A DNA stretch of 23,202 bases from Bacteroidales bacterium UBA4073 (GTDB lineage Bacteria; Bacteroidota; Bacteroidia; Bacteroidales; Tenuifilaceae): NCBI GenBank assembly GCA_002383425.1, contig DFYV01000024.1, forward strand, positions 1-23,202. The letters run 5' to 3'. The notes beneath the pieces are model-generated. The model did no database searches. It was not told the origin of the DNA and saw only the letters and a program-made list of their open reading frames with translations. Within the stretch, counting starts at the first letter, position 1; each line of letters starts with the position of its first letter. Both the position numbers and the translations under genes were made by a program. Below are positions 8,243-15,892 of this stretch, one piece after another.

Positions 8243-11200
8243 TTAGAAACTCAGGTTTACGCCGAACAGAAAAGTTCTTGGCTGAGGGTAAATATTGCGG
8301 TCGATACCCACATCAAGAGCCCCCTTTGCTCCAATTTCAGGGTCGAAGCCTGAATAATTAGTAAAGGTAAATAGATTGATGGCTGAAGCATAAATGCGCA
8401 GCTTCGATATTTTTACCTTTTGGCTGTACTTTTCGGGGAGGGTGTAACCAAGGGTTATATTTTTCAAACGTAGGAACGAACCATCCTCAACGTAGAAGTC
8501 CGATACCTTGAAGTAGTTCTGATTGGGGTCGTTGATGGTAACCCGAGGATGCGAGTTACTCGTGCCTTCGCCAATCCAGCGATCCAGAACCGATGCATTC
8601 CAGTTCGACATGGGAAGGTCGTAGCGTCGGGTACCATTAAAAATATCCTGTCCAAATGCGCCGTACAAGAACATGTTAAAGTCAAAATCCTTATAGGTTA
8701 AACCCAGGTTAAGTCCCACGGTAACATCGGGGTAGGGATTCCCAATCTTGGTACGGTCTTTATCGTCGATAGTACCGTCGTCATTCATGTCAACCCAAAT
8801 CAAGTCGCCAGGTTGAGCATTTGGTTGAATAATAGTACTATCGGATGATATGTAGTTTTGGATTTGCTGTTCGTTTTGGAAAACTCCGGCTGTCTTGTAC
8901 CCCCAGAAGTATGCAATTGGGTATCCGGTTTCCATTATGCAAATATTATACATACCAACAGCAAGCCCTGCGCCATAAATTTTCCCTTCGCTATTATTAA
9001 TTGAAAGTACTTCGTTTTTATTGTATGCACCGGAAAGGTTTGCATTAATGCCTATGCCATTAATTATGGTTTTGTAACCAAGTTCCAGTTCGATACCCTT
9101 GTTGCTTACCGAACCACCATTTACGGTTGGTGCAGCATTACCAATATAGCTGGGGATAGGCGCTACCACCAAAAGGTCTTCCGTTTTCTTGTTGTAAAGG
9201 TCGAGGGTAACACTCAGCTTATCGGAGAAAAACCGTGCATCAACACCAATATTTGTTTGTTCTGATGTTTCCCATTTAAGATCGGGATTTGAGATTCCAA
9301 CAGGGTTCGATCCCACGGTGATAACCTCATCGGTTCCAAAGGTGTACTTGCTACCCGAGCCAATTAGCGATGTGTAGCGGAAAGCGCCAATTGCTTCGTT
9401 TCCGTTCTTGCCCCATCCAAAGCGTAACTTCAGGAATGATAGGGGGGTAAAGCCTTCCATGAAATTCTCCTTCGACATTATCCAACCTGCTGAGAATGCG
9501 GGGAAGTAACCAAAACGGTTGTTTGTGCCAAAATTTGATGAGCCATCGGCGCGTAGAACGCCCTCGAACACATACTTACCCGCAAAGTCGTAGTTAACAC
9601 GGCCAAAGTATGAAAGCAAGGCATGTTCATCGGCGCCACCCCAGGAGCGGTAGCTTTCTTCGTCGGTACCGTTATTAATCCAGGCATGCTCAAAATCATC
9701 GAAAAGTAAATCGTTTTTCTTGCCTCCAATGTATTCATGCTGGTACTTGTTAGCTGTCATACCTACCATTGCAGCAAAGCTATGTTCACCCAGTGTGTTT
9801 GAATAGATAAGGGTATTCTCGCTTTGCCAGGTAAACCATTTGTTAACTGTACCCGAGGCCTCCGAGGTGGTGGTGCTTATAATATCGCTCAGGTGGTAAA
9901 CCGGAACAAAAGTACGGTTTGAGCCGTTGGCGTAGTCAATGCTGAAGCTGGTTTTTGCTTTCAATCCTTTAATGATTTCGAGTTCACCCCAAACGTTTCC
10001 GACCAATTTATTTTCGTTGTAGTTTAAGTTTAGAGTACTTAGGTAGGCTATTGGGTTTACAACTTCCTGGGTGGCATAACTTGAAACCCCCCAGGTTCCA
10101 TCAGGATTCTTTACAGGGGTAAGGGGGTCCATATTAACAGCCATGGAAAGAGGCCCACGGAATTCAGCATTGGGGTCAATACCCCTGGTTATCTTATTGG
10201 TGTATGCTAAATTATTTCCCATACTGAACTTACCAATCGTGTGTGTGGAGTTTAAACGATAGGTGTAGCGTTCGTAGTTTGATTTTCCTTTGGCAACAAT
10301 ACCATCCTGGTAAGTGTAGGAAAGCGATGCGAGGAACGTTGAGGTTTCATTACCGCCGCTAACGGAAAACTGGTGGTTATAGGTAGGGGCATTTTTATAG
10401 AAGATTTCATCCTGCCAGTCGGTTCCCGTGCCTAAAGTATCGATATCGGCCATATTGGGAAATGGAATAGGCCTGTTATCGTTCGCATAGCTTTCGTTCA
10501 TGATAATCGCAAACTCGTTTGCATCTAAAACCGAAACCTTACGCCAAGCGTTCTGGTAACCCATGGAGTAGTCATAGTTAACCGTCAGCTTGCCTTTTTG
10601 TCCTTGCTTGGTTGTAATAAGTACAACCCCGTTTGCGCCACGGGCTCCATAGATAGCCGATGCTGAGGCATCCTTCAGTATTTCAACCGATTGGATGTCG
10701 TTGGGGTTAAGGTAGTCAATACCGCCAACAGGCATACCATCAACAAGGTATAGCGGGTCAGAAGTGCCGTTTGTTCCAATGCCTCGAATGCGAACCGTAA
10801 AACTTTCGCCTGGCTGACCCGAGTTGGCAATAACCTGTACACCTGCTGTTCGCCCCTGCAGGGCTTGTTCGATCCGGGTAGGCGAAGCCCTTTCAATGTC
10901 ATCGCTCGATATTTTTGATACCGACGACGATACTAAACTCTTCTTTTGAACGCCGTAACCTACCACGATGAGCTCTTCGATCAGCTGGGTAGTTTCTTGC
11001 ATTACAACGTCAATTTGGGCACGCCCCTCAACAGGAACATCTTGGGTTTTCATACCCACAAAGGAGAACTCCAATGTTTGATTTGGGAGTACACTAATGG
11101 TGTATTTCCCATTACCATCGGTAACCGTACCCTTTGTAGGGTTTTCCTTTATCACGATGGTTACCCCAGGTAGGGTATTCCCATCGCTTGTGGTGACAGT

Positions 11201-11278
11201 CCCGCTCACGGTAATTTCCTGGGCGAACAGGCTACCACACCATAGGATTAAACTAATTACTCCAATGATTTTTTTCAT
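8243..11278 (-). CDS. SusC/RagA-family TonB-dependent outer-membrane transporter
   Basis: Imports oligosaccharides across the outer membrane with TonB energy, paired with the SusD-like protein. The 1011 residues have a signal peptide (about 1-19, LFAQ), a CarboxypepD_reg-like domain (about 22-95, TLPGVTIVIKENPTKGTVTD), and a plug domain (about 115-228) with the family signature VEILKDASASAIYGARGANG. A long beta-barrel follows, ending in a typical aromatic C terminus (FLFGVNLSF). Length is usual for SusC. It is the promoter-proximal gene of the locus. The 654-bp upstream region holds a LacI-type palindrome 118 bp before the start and a repeat-rich stretch. No N-terminal STN domain is seen, so anti-sigma control by this protein is unlikely. 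Confidence 0.96.
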   Translation of the reverse strand: MKKIIGVISLILWCGSLFAQEITVSGTVTTSDGNTLPGVTIVIKENPTKGTVTDGNGKYTISVLPNQTLEFSFVGMKTQDVPVEGRAQIDVVMQETTQLIEELIVVGYGVQKKSLVSSSVSKISSDDIERASPTRIEQALQGRTAGVQVIANSGQPGESFTVRIRGIGTNGTSDPLYLVDGMPVGGIDYLNPNDIQSVEILKDASASAIYGARGANGVVLITTKQGQKGKLTVNYDYSMGYQNAWRKVSVLDANEFAIIMNESYANDNRPIPFPNMADIDTLGTGTDWQDEIFYKNAPTYNHQFSVSGGNETSTFLASLSYTYQDGIVAKGKSNYERYTYRLNSTHTIGKFSMGNNLAYTNKITRGIDPNAEFRGPLSMAVNMDPLTPVKNPDGTWGVSSYATQEVVNPIAYLSTLNLNYNENKLVGNVWGELEIIKGLKAKTSFSIDYANGSNRTFVPVYHLSDIISTTTSEASGTVNKWFTWQSENTLIYSNTLGEHSFAAMVGMTANKYQHEYIGGKKNDLLFDDFEHAWINNGTDEESYRSWGGADEHALLSYFGRVNYDFAGKYVFEGVLRADGSSNFGTNNRFGYFPAFSAGWIMSKENFMEGFTPLSFLKLRFGWGKNGNEAIGAFRYTSLIGSGSKYTFGTDEVITVGSNPVGISNPDLKWETSEQTNIGVDARFFSDKLSVTLDLYNKKTEDLLVVAPIPSYIGNAAPTVNGGSVSNKGIELELGYKTIINGIGINANLSGAYNKNEVLSINNSEGKIYGAGLAVGMYNICIMETGYPIAYFWGYKTAGVFQNEQQIQNYISSDSTIIQPNAQPGDLIWVDMNDDGTIDDKDRTKIGNPYPDVTVGLNLGLTYKDFDFNMFLYGAFGQDIFNGTRRYDLPMSNWNASVLDRWIGEGTSNSHPRVTINDPNQNYFKVSDFYVEDGSFLRLKNITLGYTLPEKYSQKVKISKLRIYASAINLFTFTNYSGFDPEIGAKGALDVGIDRNIYPQPRTFLFGVNLSF

Positions 11279-11396
11279 AATCGTTTAGGTTTAGAAATTG
11301 GTTTTCGGGATGCAAGCTAAATTCTTTTAAAATGTATGTCAATTTTGAAGGGACTTCATGTATTGCACAATGCCATTTCAATTCTTTCTCATCTTA

Positions 11397-11410
11397 CGAA
11401 AACGTTTTCG
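11397..11410. promoter_or_regulatory. Perfect LacI-type operator-like palindrome upstream of susC
   Basis: CGAAAACGTTTTCG is a 14-bp perfect palindrome with the central CG and flanking A/T runs typical of LacI-family operators. It ends 118 bp before the SusC start codon, in the regulatory region of the locus. No regulator gene is in the window, so the binding protein is unknown. I could not place a convincing TAnnTTTG box between it and susC. Confidence 0.5.
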
Positions 11411-11496
11411 GAGGGCTACATCAAAAGTACATCAAATGCTGGTTGTAATGCTGTATATAATTCATTATCTGTTTGTTATGAATATATGAGCCCAAT

Positions 11497-11830
11497 CTAA
11501 AAAGTTCATAGGTGTTAGTCGTTGAACGTTAAACGTTAGACGTAAGGCATAAGGCGTTAGGTAAATCTATAAATGCTTGAAAATATACACTTTGCATTTC
11601 TGGCGTTTTTTACAAGAACCATCAATTCTAATGAAATTTGACTTTTTATACTGAACTCATATATTATTTATTTCTCATTCAAACCTTAAACCTCCCTACC
11701 ATGCCTTCGTGCTATCATGCCTTCGTGCTTTTCGGAGCATACTTAACTTTTAACTTTTAACTTTATTATTCTATAAGAGAGCCATCATTCTTAAAGAAAT
11801 TTAGTTTTTCTGATTGGAATCATATTTTTA
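11497..11830 (+). repeat. Composite heptamer element, copy B (with an inserted or duplicated module)
   Basis: The left end CTAAAAAGTTCATA (11497-11510) is followed by seven in-phase 7-mers of the form RRYRTWA (11511-11559, e.g. AACGTTA, GACGTAA, GGCATAA), then GGTAAAT (11560-11566), and a right end at 11613-11662 (GAAATTTGACTTTTTATACT, then CTCATAT). A second module follows: a 13-bp direct repeat ATGCCTTCGTGCT (11701-11713 and 11717-11729), TTTTCGGAGCATACTT (11729-11744), three units of AACTTTT/AACTTTA (11745-11765) and another right end (11771-11830). It fills most of the gap between the divergent SusC and DUF4294 genes. Confidence 0.65.
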
Positions 11831-11881
11831 TAATCACTTATGGTTATCTTTTAAAAAGTGTTACCGCTAATTGAATATTAA

Positions 11882-11912
11882 TTGTATATAGCCTGATTAG
11901 ATATTAATTTTG
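11882..11912 (+). promoter_or_regulatory. Bacteroidota-type promoter for the DUF4294 gene
   Basis: TTG at 11882-11884 and TAATTTTG at 11905-11912 match the -33 TTTG and -7 TAnnTTTG elements, with a 20-nt spacer. Transcription would start near 11918, leaving a short leader before the ATG at 11933. Confidence 0.6.
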
Positions 11913-11932
11913 TCAAATGATTGGGTTGAAGA

Positions 11933-12535
11933 ATGATTAAAGCAGCTGGAAATATAGCTATAATTACGGTTATGGTTTTTGCAATGCAAAACGTTGCTGC
12001 GCAAACACCATCTAACGACAGCCTTCACCTATACCCATCAATTTTGCTCGATGGCGAATATGTGCCCCATATCAAAATAGAGGATGTTGTTAAGGTTGGG
12101 AAACGCCGCTTTAAGAACCGCAGGTCGATGAACCAGTACTATAGGATGATTTATAACCTGAAAAAAACATACCCTTATGCCCAAATTGCCAAGCATAAAC
12201 TGCTGGAAATAAATGAAAACCTGAAGTTAATGAAAACCGAAAGGGAGAAAAGGGAATACATCGCCAAGGTTGAAAAGGAACTAATAAATCAGTATGAGAA
12301 GGAGTTAACCAAGCTAACCATTTCACAGGGTAAGATGCTAATCAAGCTTATTGATAGGGAAACCGGCCTTACCTCATACGAGCTTGTGAAGGAATTAAAG
12401 GGTGGTTTTTCGGCCACCTTCTGGCAAGGCATTGCACGCATTTTTGGGTCGAACCTAAAGCTAAAATTCGACCCTCAAGGCGAGGATAAAATCCTTAACG
12501 AGCTGATATTCCTTTACGAGCAGGGGTTGATTTGA
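11933..12535 (+). CDS. DUF4294 family protein
   Basis: A 200-residue exported protein of the Bacteroidota-specific DUF4294 family, whose function is not established. A signal peptide (about 1-23, VAAQ) is followed by a short beta-like segment (LYPSILLDGEYVPHIKIEDV) and a charged helical region (about 60-125) containing YYRMIYNLKKTYPYA. The best-conserved block is SQGKMLIKLIDRETGLTSYE (about 130-150), then FWQGIARIFG. Length is normal. It has its own promoter and stands alone: the SusC gene is divergent upstream, and elbB is convergent downstream across a long heptamer array. A periplasmic or envelope role is inferred only from the signal peptide. Confidence 0.85.
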   Translation: MIKAAGNIAIITVMVFAMQNVAAQTPSNDSLHLYPSILLDGEYVPHIKIEDVVKVGKRRFKNRRSMNQYYRMIYNLKKTYPYAQIAKHKLLEINENLKLMKTEREKREYIAKVEKELINQYEKELTKLTISQGKMLIKLIDRETGLTSYELVKELKGGFSATFWQGIARIFGSNLKLKFDPQGEDKILNELIFLYEQGLI

Positions 12536-12613
12536 TGGTTGTATCATAACCATGCAGGCTTGTCCGAAGAAGTCGGATTCATGGTTCAAGGCTTGCCCTG
12601 AGTGAAATCGAAG

Positions 12614-12847
12614 GGTTCAAGGTTCAAAGTTCAAAGTTCAAGGTTTAAGGTTCAAAGTTCAAGGTTTAAGGTTCAAGGTTCAAGATTCCAAATTCAAGAT
12701 TCATAATCCCAAATTCAAGATTCAAAATTCGTAATTCGTAATTCGTAATTTGTAATTCGTAATTCGTAATTCATATCGTAATTCGTAATTCATATCGTAA
12801 TTCGTAATTCATAATTCGTAATTCGTAATTCGTAATTCATAATTCTA
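12614..12847. repeat. 33-unit heptamer tandem array (GGTTCAA > AATTCAA > AATTCGT)
   Basis: From 12614 the sequence divides into consecutive 7-mers almost without slip. About ten units are GGTTCAA/AGTTCAA/GGTTTAA (12614-12683), about six are transitional AATTCAA/GATTCAA types (12684-12725), and the rest are mostly AATTCGT/AATTCAT (12726-12847), with only two 5-mer units (12775-12779, 12794-12798). It lies between the 3' ends of the convergent DUF4294 and elbB genes. The unit is not a multiple of three and shows no coding signal. The 78 bp before it (12536-12613) contain a short hairpin ATGGTT/AACCAT and a CCCT...AGGG motif. Confidence 0.85.
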
Positions 12848-12862
12848 AACCCCTGCTTTACT

Positions 12863-12897
12863 ATCAACCATCAATCGTCAACCATCAATCATCACCC
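12863..12897. repeat. Five-unit heptamer array of a different family (ATCAACC)
   Basis: Five exact-phase 7-mers are present: ATCAACC, ATCAATC, GTCAACC, ATCAATC, ATCACCC. The array ends 8 bp before the elbB stop codon and is separated from the larger array by 15 bp. Confidence 0.75.
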
Positions 12898-12905
12898 ATT
12901 TCAGG

Positions 12906-13562
12906 TTAAATCCATTTAAGTATTTCCGAAACAATAGCTTTAGCGCCGTTTGAAATGTCAATAATATTTGCATCGAGCATGTAGCAGGGTGTGGTAAAAA
13001 GCATGTTTTTTTCATCAACAACCACCTGTGCATGGCTTGTGGTTAGGTGTTTAGCCCCAAGTTTTTCAATAGCTTGTGCGGTTGATGCGTCTTTCCCAAT
13101 TGTTATGGTTACATTACCAATAATCTTTGCCAAAAGCACGGGTGCAATGCACAAGGCCCCAATGGGTTTTTTAAGCTTGTGCATACCCTTTATGGCCGCC
13201 TCCACTTGTGGGTGAACGCTGCAATTTATGCCATCGAATGCCCATGTGGATAGATTTTTGGCTGCGCCAAATCCTCCCGGGAATATGAGGGCATCAAAAA
13301 GTTCTGGGTTAAATTCATTGAGGGGTTTAATTTTTCCTCGGGCAATGCGGGCCGATTCAATTAACACATTTCTTTTTTCGTTCATCACGCTTCCGTCTAT
13401 GTGGTTAATCACGTGATGCTGGTTTATGTTAGGCGCAAAAATTTCGTATGTTGCACCATGCTTGGCAATAGCATAAAGCGACATGACCGCTTCATGAATT
13501 TCAGAGCCATCAAAAACGCCACAGCCTGATAGTATTACAGCAAATTTTTTATTGTTAGCCAT
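12906..13562 (-). CDS. elbB: ElbB-type DJ-1/PfpI superfamily protein (isoprenoid biosynthesis glyoxalase)
   Basis: A 218-residue class I glutamine amidotransferase-like protein of the ElbB group. E. coli ElbB has weak glyoxalase activity and was linked to isoprenoid synthesis by overexpression, so the physiological role is uncertain. Visible family features are VILSGCGVFDGSEIHEAV at the N terminus, LIFPGGFGAAKNLSTWAFDG (about 92-111), and the nucleophile elbow KPIGALCIAP with Cys138. TSHAQVVVDEKNMLFTTPCY follows near the end. Length is normal. Its start faces thpR across a 309-bp repeat-rich divergent spacer, and its stop faces the heptamer arrays. It has no operon partner. Confidence 0.9.
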   Translation of the reverse strand: MANNKKFAVILSGCGVFDGSEIHEAVMSLYAIAKHGATYEIFAPNINQHHVINHIDGSVMNEKRNVLIESARIARGKIKPLNEFNPELFDALIFPGGFGAAKNLSTWAFDGINCSVHPQVEAAIKGMHKLKKPIGALCIAPVLLAKIIGNVTITIGKDASTAQAIEKLGAKHLTTSHAQVVVDEKNMLFTTPCYMLDANIIDISNGAKAIVSEILKWI

Positions 13563-13655
13563 TTCTGCAAACGTTTTAAATTTGTGCTACAATATAATTC
13601 GATTTTTTTATCTATGCAATACCTAAAAGCTAAACCATGAGAATACTACGAAAAG

Positions 13656-13867
13656 CACGAAGGCACGAATGCAAGAAAGATAGCACGACAGAACGAAATA
13701 GGAGAAATAAGAACACATACGGGGTAAATCACTATGTACACAAATTCAGACCACTGGAAATTATGAAAATCTCTGAACATCTCGCGCCATCGTGCCATCG
13801 TGCTATCTCTCAATCGTGTGTATTTTTTGGTTCCCATGCAATGAAAGAGACTTTTCGGAGGTGACTC
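13656..13867. repeat. Degenerate CACGA/TCGTG repeat element between elbB and thpR
   Basis: Left block: degenerate units AGCACGA, AGGCACGA, ATGCAAGA and onward (from 13655). Right block: a reversed counterpart, CCATCGTGCCATCGTGCTAT (starting 13787). GATAGCACGA (13679-13688) and TCGTGCTATC (13798-13807) are exact inverted repeats. The right edge is TTTTCGGAGGTGACTC (13852-13867), the same block as TTTTCGGAGTGGACTC at 18433-18448 and TTTTCGGAGCATACTT at 11729-11744. The small ORFs here are repeat translations. I see no gene in 13563-13871. Confidence 0.6.
13857..13864 (+). promoter_or_regulatory. Strong Shine-Dalgarno for thpR, inside the repeat edge
   Basis: GGAGGTGA ends 7 nt before the ATG at 13872 and is close to perfectly complementary to the 16S rRNA 3' end, which is unusual for a phylum that mostly lacks such sites. 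It supports this start codon. Its first part is shared with the repeat block TTTTCGGAG. Confidence 0.65.
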
Positions 13868-13871
13868 AATT

Positions 13872-14438
13872 ATGGAAACTAAACGTACCTTTTTGGCCAT
13901 TAATGTTGAACCTCAGGCCGATATTATCAACCTCATGGAATATATGAAGCGTTCCCACAGAATGGATAACATTAAGTGGGTTAATCCCGAACAAATGCAT
14001 CTAACAATTTTCTTTTTAGGCGATACATCTACTGCCCAAATCCCTGCGATTATCGACAGGTTAAGGGTTTGCATAAAAACATTTAGCCCTTTCAAAATAG
14101 GTTTAAAGGGTCTGGGTGTTTTTGGACGTCCTTCGCCACGGGTGATCTGGGTTGGTGTTGAGTTTCCAGAATCCCTGGTCAGGCTAAAGCTGGCTATTGA
14201 TGATATTTTAGACGGTTTTGGGTATAGTAATGATAACAAGGGATTCAACCCGCATCTCACTATAGGAAGGGTTAAATTTTTGCACAATATCGATAGGTTG
14301 AATGCGGAAATTCAACAGTATAAAAGTAAACAGTTTCAGGAACAAGTGGTTAAAGGAATAGTTTTATATGAAAGCATACTAAGACCTCAGGGGTCTGAAT
14401 ACAGGGTTATTCAAATGTTTGATTTGCTGGGAGGTTAA
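13872..14438 (+). CDS. thpR: RNA 2',3'-cyclic phosphodiesterase (2H family, ThpR/LigT)
   Basis: A cytosolic 2H phosphoesterase that opens 2',3'-cyclic phosphate ends of RNA, and in some bacteria carries out a reversible 2'-5' tRNA ligation. The 188 residues are the usual size. Both catalytic HxTx motifs are present: MHLTIFFLGD (His43, Thr45) and NPHLTIGRVK (His128, Thr130). The N terminus RTFLAINVEP and the central block GLGVFGRPSPRVIWVGVE are typical of the family. The start is supported by GGAGGTGA 7 nt upstream. The gene converges on the glycosylphosphotransferase gene, and the two stop codons share TTAA (14435-14438), a 4-bp overlap. The physiological RNA substrate is unknown. Confidence 0.92.
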   Translation: METKRTFLAINVEPQADIINLMEYMKRSHRMDNIKWVNPEQMHLTIFFLGDTSTAQIPAIIDRLRVCIKTFSPFKIGLKGLGVFGRPSPRVIWVGVEFPESLVRLKLAIDDILDGFGYSNDNKGFNPHLTIGRVKFLHNIDRLNAEIQQYKSKQFQEQVVKGIVLYESILRPQGSEYRVIQMFDLLGG

Positions 14439-15883
14439 ACCCCTTTTCCCTTAAAAATGGTAAGGATAGTATAAATCATGATTTTAAAATCGATATAAAG
14501 CGACATGTTATCCAGGTAAAGCATGTCATACTTTAAACGTTCAACCATTTGCTCAATATTTTCGGCATAGCCGTATTTTACCTGACCCCACGATGTAATT
14601 CCGGGTTTGACCTTTTGCAGGTGAAGGTAATGGGGGGCAACCTGAACCAGCTGATCAATGTAGTACTGCCTTTCGGGGCGAGGTCCAACAATCGACATTT
14701 CACCCTTGAGAACATTGATGAAGTTTGGGATCTCATCGAGTCGGGTTTTCCGCATGAAACGTCCTACGGGTGTAACCCGCGGGTCATTAAGGTTTGAGAG
14801 GGCAGGACCATTTGCCTCAGCATCAAAATACATGCTTCGAAATTTATATATAAAAAAGGGTTTGCCGTGCAGCCCAATCCGTTCCTGTTTGTAAATTACC
14901 GGCCCCTTGGAGTTTACCTTTATTGCAACCATTAGCATAAGTGCAATAGGGATAGAGAGTATAAGCCCAGCAACGGCCAGCAAATAGTCAAGCACTTCCT
15001 TGACGTTTGCCTGCCAGGCAGGCATGGGATCGAATGAAACATTTACTAAGGTGGTGCCAATAATTCGATTCAATTTTACTTTCCCCACAAGAATATCGTA
15101 CATACTCGGAATGGCTTTAATGTAAACATTCAGGGGAACCAGCAGGTTTAGTACGTTGGTTAGTGTTTGTGGACTCTCATTGTCAATGGCAAGGATTACA
15201 TCTTCTATATCATACCTTGCTATTACATCAGGCATATCGTTTATATTGCCGAGTATTAGCGATGGGTCAACCCTTGCCCCATTAGGAAGATCAATGAATC
15301 CAAGTATTTTAAATCCTTGCGATACTTTTTCTGAGTTAATGTCATGGTAGGTTTGAAGGGCTTTTTTCCCGCTTCCTACTATAATGGTCGGGTAACCAAT
15401 TATTCGGTTGTGTATTCGGTAAATTGTTTGCGTGGTAATTACTAAACGAGGAATGTAGGTGAGTATGAATACTAAAAGGAACATGGTTAAAAGAATCTGG
15501 TAGTAGTTCTGGTAATTTGCTACATAGTCGTCGATTAGCAGAACAAAAAATAGCACAATGGTTCCAATAATGGTAATTGATAATGAGGTACCAAATTCTT
15601 TAAGCCTCGATTTACGGTATGGGCTATGGTAAAGTCCAGCTAACCCAAACATCGAAATCCAGTATAGCGTGAAAAAAATTAATCCAAGAAAAAATTTATG
15701 ATCGGGAATAAAGTTAATGTCTATCCCAAATAAATTCGATTCAATAACCTGCTTTCGGTATAGGTTAAATAGTGTCCATGCCAAGCAACTACCAATAGCG
15801 TCAAGAAGTAAATACCGGAATACCTGTTTCCTTTTATCCAAAACCTTTACTTTTTCTATTCCTTTAATAACTGTGAGTGACAA
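14435..15883 (-). CDS. Undecaprenyl-phosphate hexose-1-phosphate transferase (WcaJ-like polyprenyl glycosylphosphotransferase)
   Basis: An inner-membrane enzyme that moves a sugar-1-phosphate, usually glucose, from a nucleotide sugar to undecaprenyl phosphate and so starts exopolysaccharide or capsule repeat-unit synthesis. The 482 residues show four N-terminal membrane segments (about 24-43, 64-86, 100-120, 125-150), a CoA-binding-like Rossmann region (about 160-280, YPTIIVGSGKKAL), a further hydrophobic segment (about 295-318), and the catalytic domain. Its motifs are PVIYKQERIGLHGKPFFIYK, KFRSMYFDAE, TRLDEIPNFINVLKGEMS and VGPRPERQYY, then KPGITSWGQV. The gene lies 9 bp after the Gfo/Idh-like gene, which it follows in an apparent operon. 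No other polysaccharide genes are nearby. Sugar specificity cannot be read here. Confidence 0.92.
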   Translation of the reverse strand: MSLTVIKGIEKVKVLDKRKQVFRYLLLDAIGSCLAWTLFNLYRKQVIESNLFGIDINFIPDHKFFLGLIFFTLYWISMFGLAGLYHSPYRKSRLKEFGTSLSITIIGTIVLFFVLLIDDYVANYQNYYQILLTMFLLVFILTYIPRLVITTQTIYRIHNRIIGYPTIIVGSGKKALQTYHDINSEKVSQGFKILGFIDLPNGARVDPSLILGNINDMPDVIARYDIEDVILAIDNESPQTLTNVLNLLVPLNVYIKAIPSMYDILVGKVKLNRIIGTTLVNVSFDPMPAWQANVKEVLDYLLAVAGLILSIPIALMLMVAIKVNSKGPVIYKQERIGLHGKPFFIYKFRSMYFDAEANGPALSNLNDPRVTPVGRFMRKTRLDEIPNFINVLKGEMSIVGPRPERQYYIDQLVQVAPHYLHLQKVKPGITSWGQVKYGYAENIEQMVERLKYDMLYLDNMSLYIDFKIMIYTILTIFKGKGV

Positions 15884-15892
15884 ATTTTATTG

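Noticed and set aside
12614..12897. CRISPR array
   Set aside because: Units are 7 bp in direct contact, with no spacers of 25-40 bp and no cas genes nearby.
13637..13864. 75-residue ORF between elbB and thpR (and an 84-residue one opposite)
   Set aside because: Both are translations of the degenerate CACGA/TCGTG repeats and overlap the thpR ribosome-binding region.
14435..14438. 4-bp overlap of thpR and the glycosylphosphotransferase gene as a regulatory feature
   Set aside because: Shared TTAA stop codons at convergent genes are common and need no special explanation; there is room for neither a terminator nor another element.
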